64,000 bases of DNA from positions 806,001 to 870,000 of the forward strand of contig OZ220679.1 in NCBI GenBank assembly GCA_965116355.1. The letters are read 5' to 3'. Below, piece by piece: positions 35,449-43,578 of this stretch. Position numbers and translations under genes: made by a program. Under the pieces are notes generated by a model, which was not told where the DNA came from, searched no databases, and saw nothing but the letters and a program-made list of their open reading frames with translations. Every line of letters begins with the position of its first letter. Within the stretch, counting starts at the first letter, position 1. The stretch comes from UBA1127 sp965116355 (GTDB lineage: Bacteria > Chloroflexota > Dehalococcoidia > Lucifugimonadales > UBA1127).

Positions 35449-35955
35449 ATGAAGAGGGCATTGGGCTACTGCTTGAGGACAGGAGCGCTCACACTTGCCG
35501 CACTGGCGGTCCTTGTCGCGGCGGCAGGGTGCGTCGACATTTCCATTGGCACGAGCGATGCCCCCTCGCCGGTCACGGAGCCCGGCGCCTACACCAAGCT
35601 CTTCGTCGAGGAGGCGATCGAGCGTTACGATGACGACGGGCTGGAAGACACTGTCGCCTACTACAACACCGCGGCGAGCATGGACGGCGATTGGTACGTG
35701 TTCATCGCCGACGAGGACCGCGTCCTGATAGCTCACGCCCCCATCCCGGAAAACGTGGGCAAGCCCCTCTCCTCGGACGATTTCAAGGGCTCGGACGGGT
35801 ACCACTTTGGCAACGCCCTTGCGGCGGCCAGTTCCGACGGCGACTGGGTCACCTACACGTACCTCAACCCCAATTCCGGGGATGAGGAACAGAAGCATTC
35901 CTGGGTTGTAGAGAAGGATGGGCTCATATTCGGCTCCGGCTGGTACCAGCGGTAG
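35449..35955 (+). CDS. Single-Cache-like lipoprotein
   Basis: A 168-residue lipoprotein with lipobox AAGC. The mature part (SMDGDWYVFIADEDRVLIAHAP ... GKPLSSDDFKGSDG ... GDWVTYTYLNP ... WVVEKDGLIFGSGWYQ) matches the fold pattern of single Cache sensor domains. These domains normally sit outside the membrane in chemoreceptors and kinases and bind small organic ligands. Here it is free-standing, so it may be a soluble ligand-binding partner. ATG 35449 is used rather than the upstream start because it begins the signal peptide (MKRALGY). Confidence 0.72.
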   Translation: MKRALGYCLRTGALTLAALAVLVAAAGCVDISIGTSDAPSPVTEPGAYTKLFVEEAIERYDDDGLEDTVAYYNTAASMDGDWYVFIADEDRVLIAHAPIPENVGKPLSSDDFKGSDGYHFGNALAAASSDGDWVTYTYLNPNSGDEEQKHSWVVEKDGLIFGSGWYQR

Positions 35956-35977
35956 CGTCCTCCTTCCCCGACAGTGT

Positions 35978-36011
35978 GAAGTCCCCCGGCGACCGCTTCG
36001 CCGGGGGCTTC
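35978..36011 (+). terminator. GC-rich terminator hairpin
   Basis: CCCCCGGCGA pairs with TCGCCGGGGG across a 5-base loop, and GAAG/CTTC extends the stem past a single bulged T. It begins 22 bases after the Cache-like gene. The T tract is weak (CTTCTCTTGC). Confidence 0.7.
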
Positions 36012-36021
36012 TCTTGCGCAC

Positions 36022-36050
36022 TTGACACCCCCCAGCCGCGCCAATAGCAT
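36022..36050 (+). promoter_or_regulatory. Promoter for the MetE-like pair
   Basis: TTGACA (36022-36027), a 17-base spacer and TAGCAT (36045-36050). Transcription from about 36057 gives a leader of about 95 bases that begins with an 8-bp hairpin (36059-36066 with 36087-36094). Confidence 0.7.
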
Positions 36051-36151
36051 TCGGGCGCCGCACGGCTTCGGGATCTCGGTCGCGACGCCGTGCGCTTTGC
36101 ACGGAAGGCACATCGCTTCGACCACCAAAGTACGTGAAGGGGGGCCTTGTC

Positions 36152-37324
36152 ATGAAGCGCAGTGAAGACCGCATCCTCACGACCCATGCCGGCAGCCTGC
36201 CCAGGCCCAAGTACCTGCAGCCGCTGCTCGACGCCAAGCGCAGGGGCGAGCCCTACGACCCGGCCGAGCTGGACCAGAGGGTCAAGCAGGCGGTCAAGGA
36301 GGTCGTCGACCAGCAGGTGGCCTACGGCATCGACGTCGTCGGCGACGGCGAGGAGTCCAAGCCGAGCTTCAACCTCTACCTGGACGAGCGCATCAGCGGC
36401 TTCGAGATGAAGCTGCCCCCGCCCGGACAGGTGCCGACCATGAGCATGGACGGCCGGGACCGCACCGACTTCCGTGAGTTCTACTCGGAGGAATCGGGCT
36501 TTGGGTTGCGGCTGGTCAGCAGCGCCTATGCGGTCCAGGAACAGCAGATCTGCACCGGCCCCCTCTCCTACATCGGCCATGACATCGTGGCCGCGGACGT
36601 TGCCACCTTCCAGGCTGCGCTGGAGGGCGTCGACTACGCCGAGGGGTTCATCCCGACGCTCGCCCCGGGCACCATCGACCACCGCCTGTTCAACGAGTAC
36701 TACAAGACCGAAGAGGAGTTCGTCTACGCCATCGCCGAGATGATGCGCCCCGAGTACGAGGCCATCGCCAATGCGGGGTTCATCGTCCAGATCGACGACC
36801 CGGGCCTGCCGGACACCTGGGACATGCTGATTTCCCGCCCGAGCCTGGAGGAGTACCGCAAGTACGCGGACCTCCGCGTGGAGGCGCTGAACCACGCCCT
36901 CTCCAACGTTCCCTCGTCGCTGGTGCGCTACCACATCTGTTGGGGAAGCTGGCACGGCCCCCACACCTATGACATCCCCCTCGAGGACATCGTCGACATC
37001 ATGCTGAAGGTCAACGCCGACGCCTACTCCATCGAGGCCGGCAACGTCCGCCACGACCACGAGTGGCGCGTGTGGGAGACCACGAAGCTGCCCGACGGCA
37101 AGATCCTCGTGCCCGGCGTCGTCAGCCACGCCACCAACGTCGTCGAGCACCCGCGGCTCGTCGCCGACCGGCTCGTGAAGTACGCGAGCCTCGTCGGCCG
37201 GGAGAACGTCATTGCGGGCACGGACTGCGGCCTCGGTGGGCGGGTCCACCAGCAGATCGCGTGGGCCAAGTTCAAGGCCCTCAAGGAGGGCGCGGACCTG
37301 GCCACCAGCGAGCTCTGGGGCTAG
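36152..37324 (+). CDS. MetE-like cobalamin-independent methyltransferase, catalytic domain only
   Basis: A 390-residue protein of the UROD/MetE C-terminal superfamily. The zinc-site residues of cobalamin-independent methionine synthase are all visible: H and C in RYHICWGSWHG, E in SIEAGNVRH and C in AGTDCGLGGR. It lacks the N-terminal duplicate domain of full MetE, so it belongs to the short core-MetE-like group that transfers a methyl group to a thiol from an unidentified donor. ATG 36152 follows AAGGGGGGCC. It lies 18 bases before a related gene. Confidence 0.85.
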   Translation: MKRSEDRILTTHAGSLPRPKYLQPLLDAKRRGEPYDPAELDQRVKQAVKEVVDQQVAYGIDVVGDGEESKPSFNLYLDERISGFEMKLPPPGQVPTMSMDGRDRTDFREFYSEESGFGLRLVSSAYAVQEQQICTGPLSYIGHDIVAADVATFQAALEGVDYAEGFIPTLAPGTIDHRLFNEYYKTEEEFVYAIAEMMRPEYEAIANAGFIVQIDDPGLPDTWDMLISRPSLEEYRKYADLRVEALNHALSNVPSSLVRYHICWGSWHGPHTYDIPLEDIVDIMLKVNADAYSIEAGNVRHDHEWRVWETTKLPDGKILVPGVVSHATNVVEHPRLVADRLVKYASLVGRENVIAGTDCGLGGRVHQQIAWAKFKALKEGADLATSELWG

Positions 37325-37342
37325 CCCAACCGGAGCTGCCCG

Positions 37343-38404
37343 ATGCTCCCGGACAAGCTGCTGCCGACGACGGTTGTCGGCAGCTACCCGCAGCCGGACT
37401 GGCTCGTCGACCGCGAGGCGCTGCAGCGCGGCACCGTCCCGCGCGTCCTGCAGCCGGGCTTCTGGCGCGTCCCGGACGCCGCCCTCACCGAGGCGCTGGA
37501 CGACGCCGCCACCGTCGCCATCCGAGACATGGAGCGCGCGGGCATCGACGTCATCACGGACGGCGAGGTGCGGCGCCAGAGCTACTCCAGCGCCTTCGCG
37601 ACGGCCCTCCGCGGCGTCGACACCGAGCGGCCGGGCGTCGTGCAGGGCCGCCGCGCGGGGACGACGGTGGAGGTGCCCCGTGTCGTGGGCCCCATCGCCC
37701 GGGAGCGCCCCGTGCTGCTGGACGAGGCCCGCTTCCTGCGCGCCGCGACGGACCGCGCGGTCAAGGCCACCGTCCCCGGCCCCTTCACCCTCTCGCAGCA
37801 GTGCGTTGACGAGCACTACCACGATCCTCGCGCGCTGGCCCTCGCGTTTGCCGAGGCGGTGAACGCGGAGGTGCGCGACCTCTTCGCCGCCGGCGTCGAC
37901 GTGGTGCAGCTCGACGAGCCGTGGCTGCAGGCCCGCGCCGAGGCCGCCCGCGCGTTCGGCGTCGAGGCCATCGACCGGGCGCTGGACGGGGCGGCGGGCG
38001 CTACCGCGCTGCACCTGTGCTTCGGGTACGCCGCCAAGGTGCCCGGCGCCAAGCCCAACACCTACGACTTCCTCGCCGAGCTCGACGCCAGCAGCGTGCA
38101 GCAGGTGTCCATAGAGGTCGCCCAGCCGCACCTGGAGCTGCGCTCCCTGCAGACGCTGCCGTCCAAGACGGTCATCGTGGGCGTGCTGGACCTCGGCAGT
38201 CCCGACGTCGAGACGCCGGAGCTCGTCGCCGAGCGCATCCGCGCCGCCCTGCGGCACCTGCCGCCGGACCGCCTCGTCCTCGCGCCCGACTGCGGCATGA
38301 AGTACCTGCCGAGGCCCGTCGCCTTCACCAAGCTCCAGGCCCTCGCGCAGGGCGCGGCCATCGTCCGGCGGGAGCTGGAGATCATGGAGGACGCCGCGCC
38401 GTAG
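37343..38404 (+). CDS. MetE-like cobalamin-independent methyltransferase, second protein
   Basis: A 353-residue core-MetE-like protein, divergent from its neighbour. It begins with TTVVGSYPQPDWLVDRE, the usual start of MetE catalytic domains, and keeps the zinc-site set LHLCFGYAAK (H, C), SIEVAQPH (E) and APDCGMKYLPR (C). The C-terminal DCGMKYLPR segment is closer to true methionine synthases than that of the first gene. The two may act separately or as a heterodimer in methionine synthesis or in methyl transfer from other thiol/ether compounds. Confidence 0.85.
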   Translation: MLPDKLLPTTVVGSYPQPDWLVDREALQRGTVPRVLQPGFWRVPDAALTEALDDAATVAIRDMERAGIDVITDGEVRRQSYSSAFATALRGVDTERPGVVQGRRAGTTVEVPRVVGPIARERPVLLDEARFLRAATDRAVKATVPGPFTLSQQCVDEHYHDPRALALAFAEAVNAEVRDLFAAGVDVVQLDEPWLQARAEAARAFGVEAIDRALDGAAGATALHLCFGYAAKVPGAKPNTYDFLAELDASSVQQVSIEVAQPHLELRSLQTLPSKTVIVGVLDLGSPDVETPELVAERIRAALRHLPPDRLVLAPDCGMKYLPRPVAFTKLQALAQGAAIVRRELEIMEDAAP

Positions 38405-38626
38405 GGCACCCGCCGCTCATGCTTCGATTTCCCTCAGCACGAACGGAGGGGGTCTCAACCCCGCCCCGCTTGTTCTTCCCCCGACCGCTGTTCCTGTCCA
38501 TGCCAACGGACTCGCTGACGGCTTGGCGTTCTCCGGGGGGGTGTGCATCGCGGCAGTGGGGGCGATCGGGGGGAATTGAGTTGAGTTTCCGGGCGTTTTG
38601 GATTGAGTTTTTTTCGTTCCCCAATA

Positions 38627-38643
38627 CAGGAGGGCGATTTACG
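38627..38643 (+). repeat. Short dispersed repeat word, copy 1
   Basis: CAGGAGGGCGATTTACG matches CAGGAGGGCGAGTTACG at 41197-41213 in 16 of 17 bases. Both lie in non-coding DNA flanking the binding-protein gene. Confidence 0.5.
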
Positions 38644-39059
38644 ACTAAAACGACTGCCGGACGTCCGTAGCTGGAAGGGGATTGAGTTGCATTGAGTCGC
38701 AATTGCGTTGCGGGGGGACAATGGTATTGGGAACGGGTTGTGTTGCATTGGACCGCGGAACTCAATCAGTCGGGTACGGGGCATAGCTGATTTGGCTGCT
38801 TGAGCCGCTTGATTGCGCGGTGGAGGTTGGCCAGGGCAGGGGTTGCGATCAGTCATGGCGGGACGGTAGCGATGGGCGTCTCGGATGGTCAAGGGCGCGG
38901 GGGCATGACGGCGGCTGGACACCGGTTTTCGCCGGTGAAACGAGGGGGAGTCTGACCTCGCCAAGGGAGGAGAGCGGCCACAAGGGCCGCCCCTACGGCG
39001 AGGATTGGGTCTGCCGGGGTTCCTGCCTGCGCAGGGGCGACGGACTGAGGGAAACGTGA

Positions 39060-39089
39060 AGCGCCCCCGCCGTTGCCGGCGGGGGCGCT
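39060..39089 (-). terminator. Strong intrinsic terminator hairpin
   Basis: A perfect 13-bp stem (AGCGCCCCCGCCG and its complement) with the loop TTGC, starting 29 bases past the stop of the leftward binding-protein gene. On the minus strand it is followed by TTCACGTTT. Confidence 0.82.
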
Positions 39090-39117
39090 CCTTTACCTGA
39101 CTACTGCGTCGCTGACC

Positions 39118-40953
39118 CTACTGGGCGGCGCGGATGAACTCCATGTGAGTCCAGGTGCCCGTCACCGAGCCTGGGTAGATGTAGTCGCTGACGAACTCGG
39201 GGTTGTAGGCGGCCTCAGGCGGCAGCCAGAACAGCGGGACGTCGTAGTAGCCGAGGAACGAAATTTCGCCGAGCTGGCGGAACAGCTCCGCCTGCTTGTC
39301 GCCGTCGAGCGTCCGTGCGATCTCGTAGTAGATCTCGTCCCGCTCCGGAATCTCAGGCGCGCCGATCCTGGGGTTGGCCGCGATGTCGTACACGCGGGTG
39401 CCCATCAGGATGTGGGAGCTCGTGCCGCTGATGATGGCGTCGTTGGAGTACTCAAAGTTGCGACCCCGCGCCCGGTATGTGGCGGTATCGTCCTGATTGT
39501 ACTCAACGTTGATGCCAACGTCTCGCCAGAACCCGGCGATACCCTCGGCCACGTCAGGGCCGCCGGGCCAGCCAAGGGCCTGGCGCAAGTGCACGTTGAT
39601 GGTGAAGGGGTTGTCCGGGCCGTAGCCGGCCTCAGCCAGGAGCGCCCGTGCCTTGACCGGGTCGTAGCCGTAGAACTCCTCAAACCGGGTCTCCCAGCTC
39701 GGGTCCCAGCCTGGCCGCGTCGGGTGGTGGTGGTTGCGGACCATCAGGTCACCCTTGCCGCCGAAGAACGCCTCGTTGATGACGTTGCGGTCAATGGCCT
39801 GGTTGAGGGCCCGGCGGACGCGAATGTCCCACAGGGGGGCGTCCGGGTACTTGTAGGAAGCGTCCAGGGCCGGGAGCGTCGTCCGCGTTTCGATGTCGCA
39901 GGGGCAGCGGGCGCCGAAGCGCAGGCCCATGAAGGAGCGCAGACCGGCGGCGTTGCCCGATGCAAGGGCCATGCCCGAGTCCACCGCCTGGACCTTGAGG
40001 TCGTCCGGCAGCTCGGTCACGTGAATCTCAGCGGTGAGCAGGCCGGCCAGGCGGGTCGATGCCTCAGGGACCCACTTGATCTGCAACTCCTGGAAGTCCG
40101 GGGTCATCTTCCAGTGCGTGTAGGGGGTCCTCTCGTACAGGACGTACGAGCCCTGGTCCCGCTCCACTTCCTGGTAAACGCCGGTGCCGACGATGGCGGG
40201 CTTCGTCAGGTCAGGCACGCCCACCTCGTCATAGTGGTCCTTGCTCTGCACCAGGATGCTCTGCTCCTGCCGCGTAATGATCCACAGGAGTCCGGCGTTC
40301 GGGGCCGGTGACTTGAAGATGACCTCGTAGTCATTGACGATCAGGACGTCCTCGACGTCCCTGCGAAGGTTTCCACTGTTCCCGTGGGAAGCCTCAGGGT
40401 GCGTGATGTCCTGCCACGTGTGGCGGACGTCCTTGCCCGTCATCTCACCCCAGCCCTTGTGGAAGGGGACGCCCTTGCGGAGCTGGAAGCGGAGAGAAGC
40501 ACCGTCGGGCTCAACGCTCCACGAGGTCGCCAGCTCAGGCACCCATGCGCCCGACGTCGGGTCCATGCCGATCAGGTACTCGTACATCGGGTTGTTCTGG
40601 GTGTTGGTTGGCGGGCCAAGCCTGCCGGGAGTGTTGTGCTCCTGGGACTCCGGCTCCATGCCGAAGACCACGCGGGTAATCTTCGCCTGCGCTGCAGGGT
40701 CCGAAATTGTGGTCGGAGCCTCACCAATCGGCATCGCTGCCGCGGACGGCTGGGCCGGCGCGCTGAAGATCCCAGCGGCCGTTGGCGCCGCCGCCGCCTG
40801 GGCGGGCTGCTGTGGCGCCTGGGGCGCGGTCGTCGTGGTCGTCGCGGTGGTGGTGGTCTCGCCGTCGCTGCCTCCGCAGGCCAACGCAAACGCGAGCGCC
40901 ATGGCCAGCGCGACCAACGCAAGCGATCGCAAAGTGACCGGGATTGCCCTCAT
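39118..40953 (-). CDS. ABC transporter solute-binding lipoprotein, family 5
   Basis: A 611-residue oligopeptide-type binding lipoprotein. The signal peptide ends with FALAC, followed by a Thr-rich stretch and a Gln/Ala-rich linker (to about residue 75). The binding domain has SLRFQLRKGVPFHKGWGEMTGKD, a GTGVYQ motif, DIRVRRALNQAIDR and an ending TWTHMEFIRAAQ that is nearly the same as in the first gene of the window. Here the LSCCW motif of the other two is replaced by GARCPCDIETR. AAGGAGGAGACC precedes the ATG. No permease genes are adjacent. Confidence 0.92.
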   Translation of the reverse strand: MRAIPVTLRSLALVALAMALAFALACGGSDGETTTTATTTTTAPQAPQQPAQAAAAPTAAGIFSAPAQPSAAAMPIGEAPTTISDPAAQAKITRVVFGMEPESQEHNTPGRLGPPTNTQNNPMYEYLIGMDPTSGAWVPELATSWSVEPDGASLRFQLRKGVPFHKGWGEMTGKDVRHTWQDITHPEASHGNSGNLRRDVEDVLIVNDYEVIFKSPAPNAGLLWIITRQEQSILVQSKDHYDEVGVPDLTKPAIVGTGVYQEVERDQGSYVLYERTPYTHWKMTPDFQELQIKWVPEASTRLAGLLTAEIHVTELPDDLKVQAVDSGMALASGNAAGLRSFMGLRFGARCPCDIETRTTLPALDASYKYPDAPLWDIRVRRALNQAIDRNVINEAFFGGKGDLMVRNHHHPTRPGWDPSWETRFEEFYGYDPVKARALLAEAGYGPDNPFTINVHLRQALGWPGGPDVAEGIAGFWRDVGINVEYNQDDTATYRARGRNFEYSNDAIISGTSSHILMGTRVYDIAANPRIGAPEIPERDEIYYEIARTLDGDKQAELFRQLGEISFLGYYDVPLFWLPPEAAYNPEFVSDYIYPGSVTGTWTHMEFIRAAQ

Positions 40954-41003
40954 GGTCTCCTCCTTGGCAAAAGTTCACCAACCTTTTGGCACTAGGCTTT
41001 GCA

Positions 41004-41032
41004 ACGCTAGCAAACGTATAGCTGGCTGTCAA
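41004..41032 (-). promoter_or_regulatory. Promoter of the leftward binding-protein gene
   Basis: On the minus strand TTGACA (41032-41027), a 17-base spacer and TAGCGT (41009-41004). The leader is about 45 bases and ends in the GGAGGAG ribosome site. Confidence 0.65.
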
Positions 41033-41163
41033 CCTCCTTTCGCTTATGCAGACTATACGAAACGTAGACGCAAACGATGAGAGTCCGGTTCCCGGTTTAG
41101 GAAACCAGAATCAGCGGGGGTAAAAAGTCCCATCGCGGTAGAGGTTGCCGTTGAGCGCGGGGC

Positions 41164-41213
41164 GCTGGATTCCCGCCTGCGCGGGAATGACGGTATCAGG
41201 AGGGCGAGTTACG
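41164..41213 (+). repeat. dRS3-like dispersed palindromic repeat
   Basis: ATTCCCGCCTGCGCGGGAAT at 41169-41188 is an ATTCCC-N8-GGGAAT element, a short palindromic form seen scattered in many bacterial genomes. It is followed by TGACGG and by the word shared with 38627-38643. It lies between two leftward genes. Confidence 0.65.
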
Positions 41214-41243
41214 CAAAGGGCTTCTTCAATGCGGCTTCGCGGA

Positions 41244-42629
41244 CTACAGGCCGTAGATCTCCAGGAACCGCAGCCAGAACTCGCCCACGGTCGGGAAGGA
41301 CGGCACGGCGTGCCACAGCCGGTCGAGGGTCACCTCGCCGACGATGGCGATGGTCGCCGCGTGGATGAGCTCGCCGGCGCCGGGGCCGACGAACGTCGCG
41401 CCCACCAGCACGCGCCGGTCCTCGTCGACCACCCACTTGCACTCGCCCTCGATGCCCTCGCCGAGCGTCGCGCCGCCGCCGCTGGCGCCGTAGGGGTAGG
41501 TGATTGCGCGCACGTTCAGGCCCTTCTCGCGCGCCTGCTGCTCCGTCAGCCCCGTCGCGGCCACTTGCGGGTCCGTGAACACCACCCGCGGGCTGCCGAC
41601 GTTGTCGGCCCACGACGTGACGTCCTTGCCGAGGATGTGGTCGCCCGCGATGCGCGCCTGGTACTTGCCCATGTGCGTCAGCAAGCTCCGCCGGTTGACG
41701 TCGCCGACGGCGTACAGCCACCCGCCGGGCACGCCCGTGGCGACGAGGTGGTCGTCGACGTCGATGTAGCGCCCCGGCGTCAGGCCGACGGCGTCCAGCC
41801 CGATGTCGCGCGTGTTCGCCGCGCGGCCGACGGCCACGACGATCTCCGTCCCCTCGACTGTGCCGCCGCCGGCCAGCGTCGCCGTCACCGTGCCGCCGTC
41901 GCGCGAGACTTTGGTCACCGCCTGCCCCGTGCGGACGGCGATGCCCCGCGCCTCGAATGCCCTGGCGAGGTACTCGCCCGCCGACGGCTCCTCGACGGGC
42001 AGCAGCCGCTCCTGCAGCTCGACCACGGTCACCTCGGAGCCAAGCGAGCGCCACGCCTGCGCCATCTCGACGCCGATGACGCCGCCGCCGAGGATGATGA
42101 GCCGCTCCGGCACCTCCTGCGCCGTCACGATCTTGCGCGAGTCCCACGGCGCCGAGACCGCCAGCCCCTCGATGGGCGGCATCGCGGCTGCCGTGCCGGT
42201 CGCGACCACCACGGCCTTCCGCGCCGCCAGCTCGCGCACCTCGCCGTCGCCGCCGGTGACGGTCACCGCGCGTTCGCCCGAGATGCGCCCGTGGCCTCGG
42301 TACAGCGCCGCGTCGACCGACGCCAGCCACTGCACCTGACCCTCGTCGTTCCAGTTGCTCGCGAACGCGTTCCGCGCGCGAAGGGCCCTCGCTACGTCGA
42401 TGCCGCCGGTGATGGCCCCTCGCAGCGAGGGCACGCGCCGCGCCACCGACAGCGCCTCCTGCGGCCGCAGCAGCGCCTTGCTGGGCATGCACGCCCAGTA
42501 GGAGCACTCGCCGCCCACCAGCTCGGACTCCACGACGGCGGCCGTCAGCCCGCCCTCGTGCACCCGGCCAGCCACGTTCTCGCCCGCCGGGCCGCCGCCG
42601 ATGATGACAACGTCAAACTCGTCCGCCAT
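41244..42629 (-). CDS. FAD-dependent pyridine nucleotide-disulfide oxidoreductase
   Basis: A 461-residue flavoprotein of the dihydrolipoamide dehydrogenase / mercuric reductase group. It shows the FAD site VVIIGGGPAGE (8-18), the redox-active pair C42 and C47 (GGECSYWACMPSK, same CX4C spacing as GGTCLNVGCIPSK), the NAD(P) site IILGGGVIGVEMA and the second FAD site YAVGDVN. The C-terminal HAVPSFPTVGEFW carries the active-site histidine and glutamate. The SYWA insert between the cysteines is unusual and marks a subgroup whose disulfide substrate is unknown. No lipoyl-protein complex genes are near. Confidence 0.88.
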   Translation of the reverse strand: MADEFDVVIIGGGPAGENVAGRVHEGGLTAAVVESELVGGECSYWACMPSKALLRPQEALSVARRVPSLRGAITGGIDVARALRARNAFASNWNDEGQVQWLASVDAALYRGHGRISGERAVTVTGGDGEVRELAARKAVVVATGTAAAMPPIEGLAVSAPWDSRKIVTAQEVPERLIILGGGVIGVEMAQAWRSLGSEVTVVELQERLLPVEEPSAGEYLARAFEARGIAVRTGQAVTKVSRDGGTVTATLAGGGTVEGTEIVVAVGRAANTRDIGLDAVGLTPGRYIDVDDHLVATGVPGGWLYAVGDVNRRSLLTHMGKYQARIAGDHILGKDVTSWADNVGSPRVVFTDPQVAATGLTEQQAREKGLNVRAITYPYGASGGGATLGEGIEGECKWVVDEDRRVLVGATFVGPGAGELIHAATIAIVGEVTLDRLWHAVPSFPTVGEFWLRFLEIYGL

Positions 42630-42724
42630 ATCGTCCTCCTTGCACGGCGGGCTTCAAGGCAACAGCCCGACCGCGTTCGATTCGCACACTCCGCCTGCTT
42701 CCATGATACCCCGCAAGGGCCGCG

Positions 42725-42910
42725 TCACACTGCGCCGACGAGGTAGAGCCCCGCGAGGGCCGTCACGACGCCGCCAAGCATGAGCACCGCGGGCCCGCCC
42801 ATCGGCGCTCGGACGCCCGCCGGCAGCGACCGCCGGAGCCGGACGCGCCAGTAGAGCCCGCCCGCCAGCATGCCGATGCCGAGCCAGAACACCACGTCGC
42901 CGAGCAACAC
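42725..42910 (-). CDS. Small two-helix membrane protein
   Basis: A 61-residue protein with two hydrophobic helices (LLGDVVFWLGIGMLAGGLYW and GPAVLMLGGVVTALAGLYLVGAV) joined by a basic loop (RVRLRRSLPAG). GTG at 42910 is favoured because GGGAGG lies eight bases upstream; GTG at 42919 abuts that site. No family is recognised. It is transcribed away from the tRNA gene. Confidence 0.55.
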   Translation of the reverse strand: MLLGDVVFWLGIGMLAGGLYWRVRLRRSLPAGVRAPMGGPAVLMLGGVVTALAGLYLVGAV

Positions 42911-42955
42911 CAGAGCCACCTCCCGCAGGGTGGGCCTATGCTATCATCGAACGAG

Positions 42956-43030
42956 GGGCCCGTAGCTCAAGGGCAGAGCAAACGACTCATAATCGTTGGG
43001 TTGATGGTTCGAATCCATCCGGGCCCACCA
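42956..43030 (+). tRNA. tRNA with CAT anticodon (elongator Met, or Ile2 if lysidine-modified)
   Basis: A 75-base cloverleaf: acceptor GGGCCCG/CGGGCCC, D-arm GCTC-AAGGGCA-GAGC, anticodon arm AACGA-CTCATAA-TCGTT, T-arm GATGG-TTCGAAT-CCATC, with CCA encoded. The first pair is G-C and the anticodon stem lacks three G-C pairs, so it is not an initiator. C4-G69 and C5-G68 are features known to favour TilS recognition of tRNA-Ile2, so isoleucine identity is a real alternative. Confidence 0.95.
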
Positions 43031-43080
43031 ACCCTTGGTCAATGCAATTGACGGGCAACCCTCAAGGAGGAACTGTCCAG

Positions 43081-43554
43081 ATGGCGGAGAGCACGACAAA
43101 ACGGCCGGCTCGACCCTCGGCGCGGCCGCCGCTGGCGCCGAACGCCGACGGGGTCGTGCTGCTGTCCGGCGGCAACCCGCAGATCCCCAAGGGCGACGGC
43201 GACGGCCCGGTGCAGGCCTACATCGCCGCGATGCCTGAGTGGAAGCGGGCCGTCGGCGCCCGTCTCGACGCGCTCATTGAGCGCACCGTGCCCGGCGTCC
43301 GGAAGGCTGTCCGGTGGAACTCGCCCTTCTACGGCGTCGAGGACATGGGCTGGTTCATCAGCTACCACTGCTTCGCGAAGTACATCAAGGTGACCTTCCT
43401 CTACGGCAAGCGCCTCGACCCCATGCCCCCCGTCGACTCCAAGGACCCGGACGCGCGCTACTACCACATCTACGAGGACGGCATCGCCGACGAGGCACAG
43501 CTCGAGGACTGGGTACGCCAAGCCGCGGCGATACCGGGGTGGAAGGGGTTTTGA
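43081..43554 (+). CDS. DUF1801 domain-containing protein
   Basis: A 157-residue protein of the DUF1801 / YdhG-like family. The central region (VQAYIAAMPEWKRAVGARLDALI ... VRKAVRWNSPFYGVEDMGWF) matches the family's helical pattern and KW-SPFYG motif. Members are small cytosolic proteins of unclear role, sometimes linked to iron or stress. The N-terminal 30 residues are Pro/Arg-rich and probably disordered. ATG 43081 follows CAAGGAGGAAC; the frame is open a little further upstream. Confidence 0.8.
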   Translation: MAESTTKRPARPSARPPLAPNADGVVLLSGGNPQIPKGDGDGPVQAYIAAMPEWKRAVGARLDALIERTVPGVRKAVRWNSPFYGVEDMGWFISYHCFAKYIKVTFLYGKRLDPMPPVDSKDPDARYYHIYEDGIADEAQLEDWVRQAAAIPGWKGF

Positions 43555-43578
43555 GGGGGCTCGCCTGACCTTCGCCCG

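Larger units (their letters stand above)
38405..39117 (+). other. Long non-coding gap with reiterated words and dispersed-repeat fragments
   Basis: No convincing gene in about 710 bases. The left part repeats words such as ATTGAGTT and TTGCATTG. The right part holds short palindromic pieces that look like remnants of dispersed repeats: GCGGCC-ACAAG-GGCCGC at 38974-38990, CCTGCGCAGG near 39026-39035, and CAGGAGGGCGATTTACG at 38627-38643. It ends with the terminator of the leftward gene. Confidence 0.55.

Noticed and set aside
36051..36151. SAM or cobalamin riboswitch before the MetE-like genes
   Set aside because: The leader is too short, and the conserved core elements are not seen.
35924..38257. 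A 777-codon open frame on the minus strand
   Set aside because: It is the antisense of the two MetE-like genes, whose zinc residues, ribosome sites and GC3 pattern are clear. The minus-strand protein is low-complexity (V, G, D, L) without family features.
38455..38964. A 169-codon minus-strand open frame in the long gap
   Set aside because: Pro/Arg/Ser-rich low-complexity translation, no ribosome site, and it spans repeat-like palindromes. Treated as non-coding.
42956..43030. Initiator tRNA-fMet
   Set aside because: The 1-72 pair is G-C and the anticodon stem lacks the three consecutive G-C pairs of initiators.
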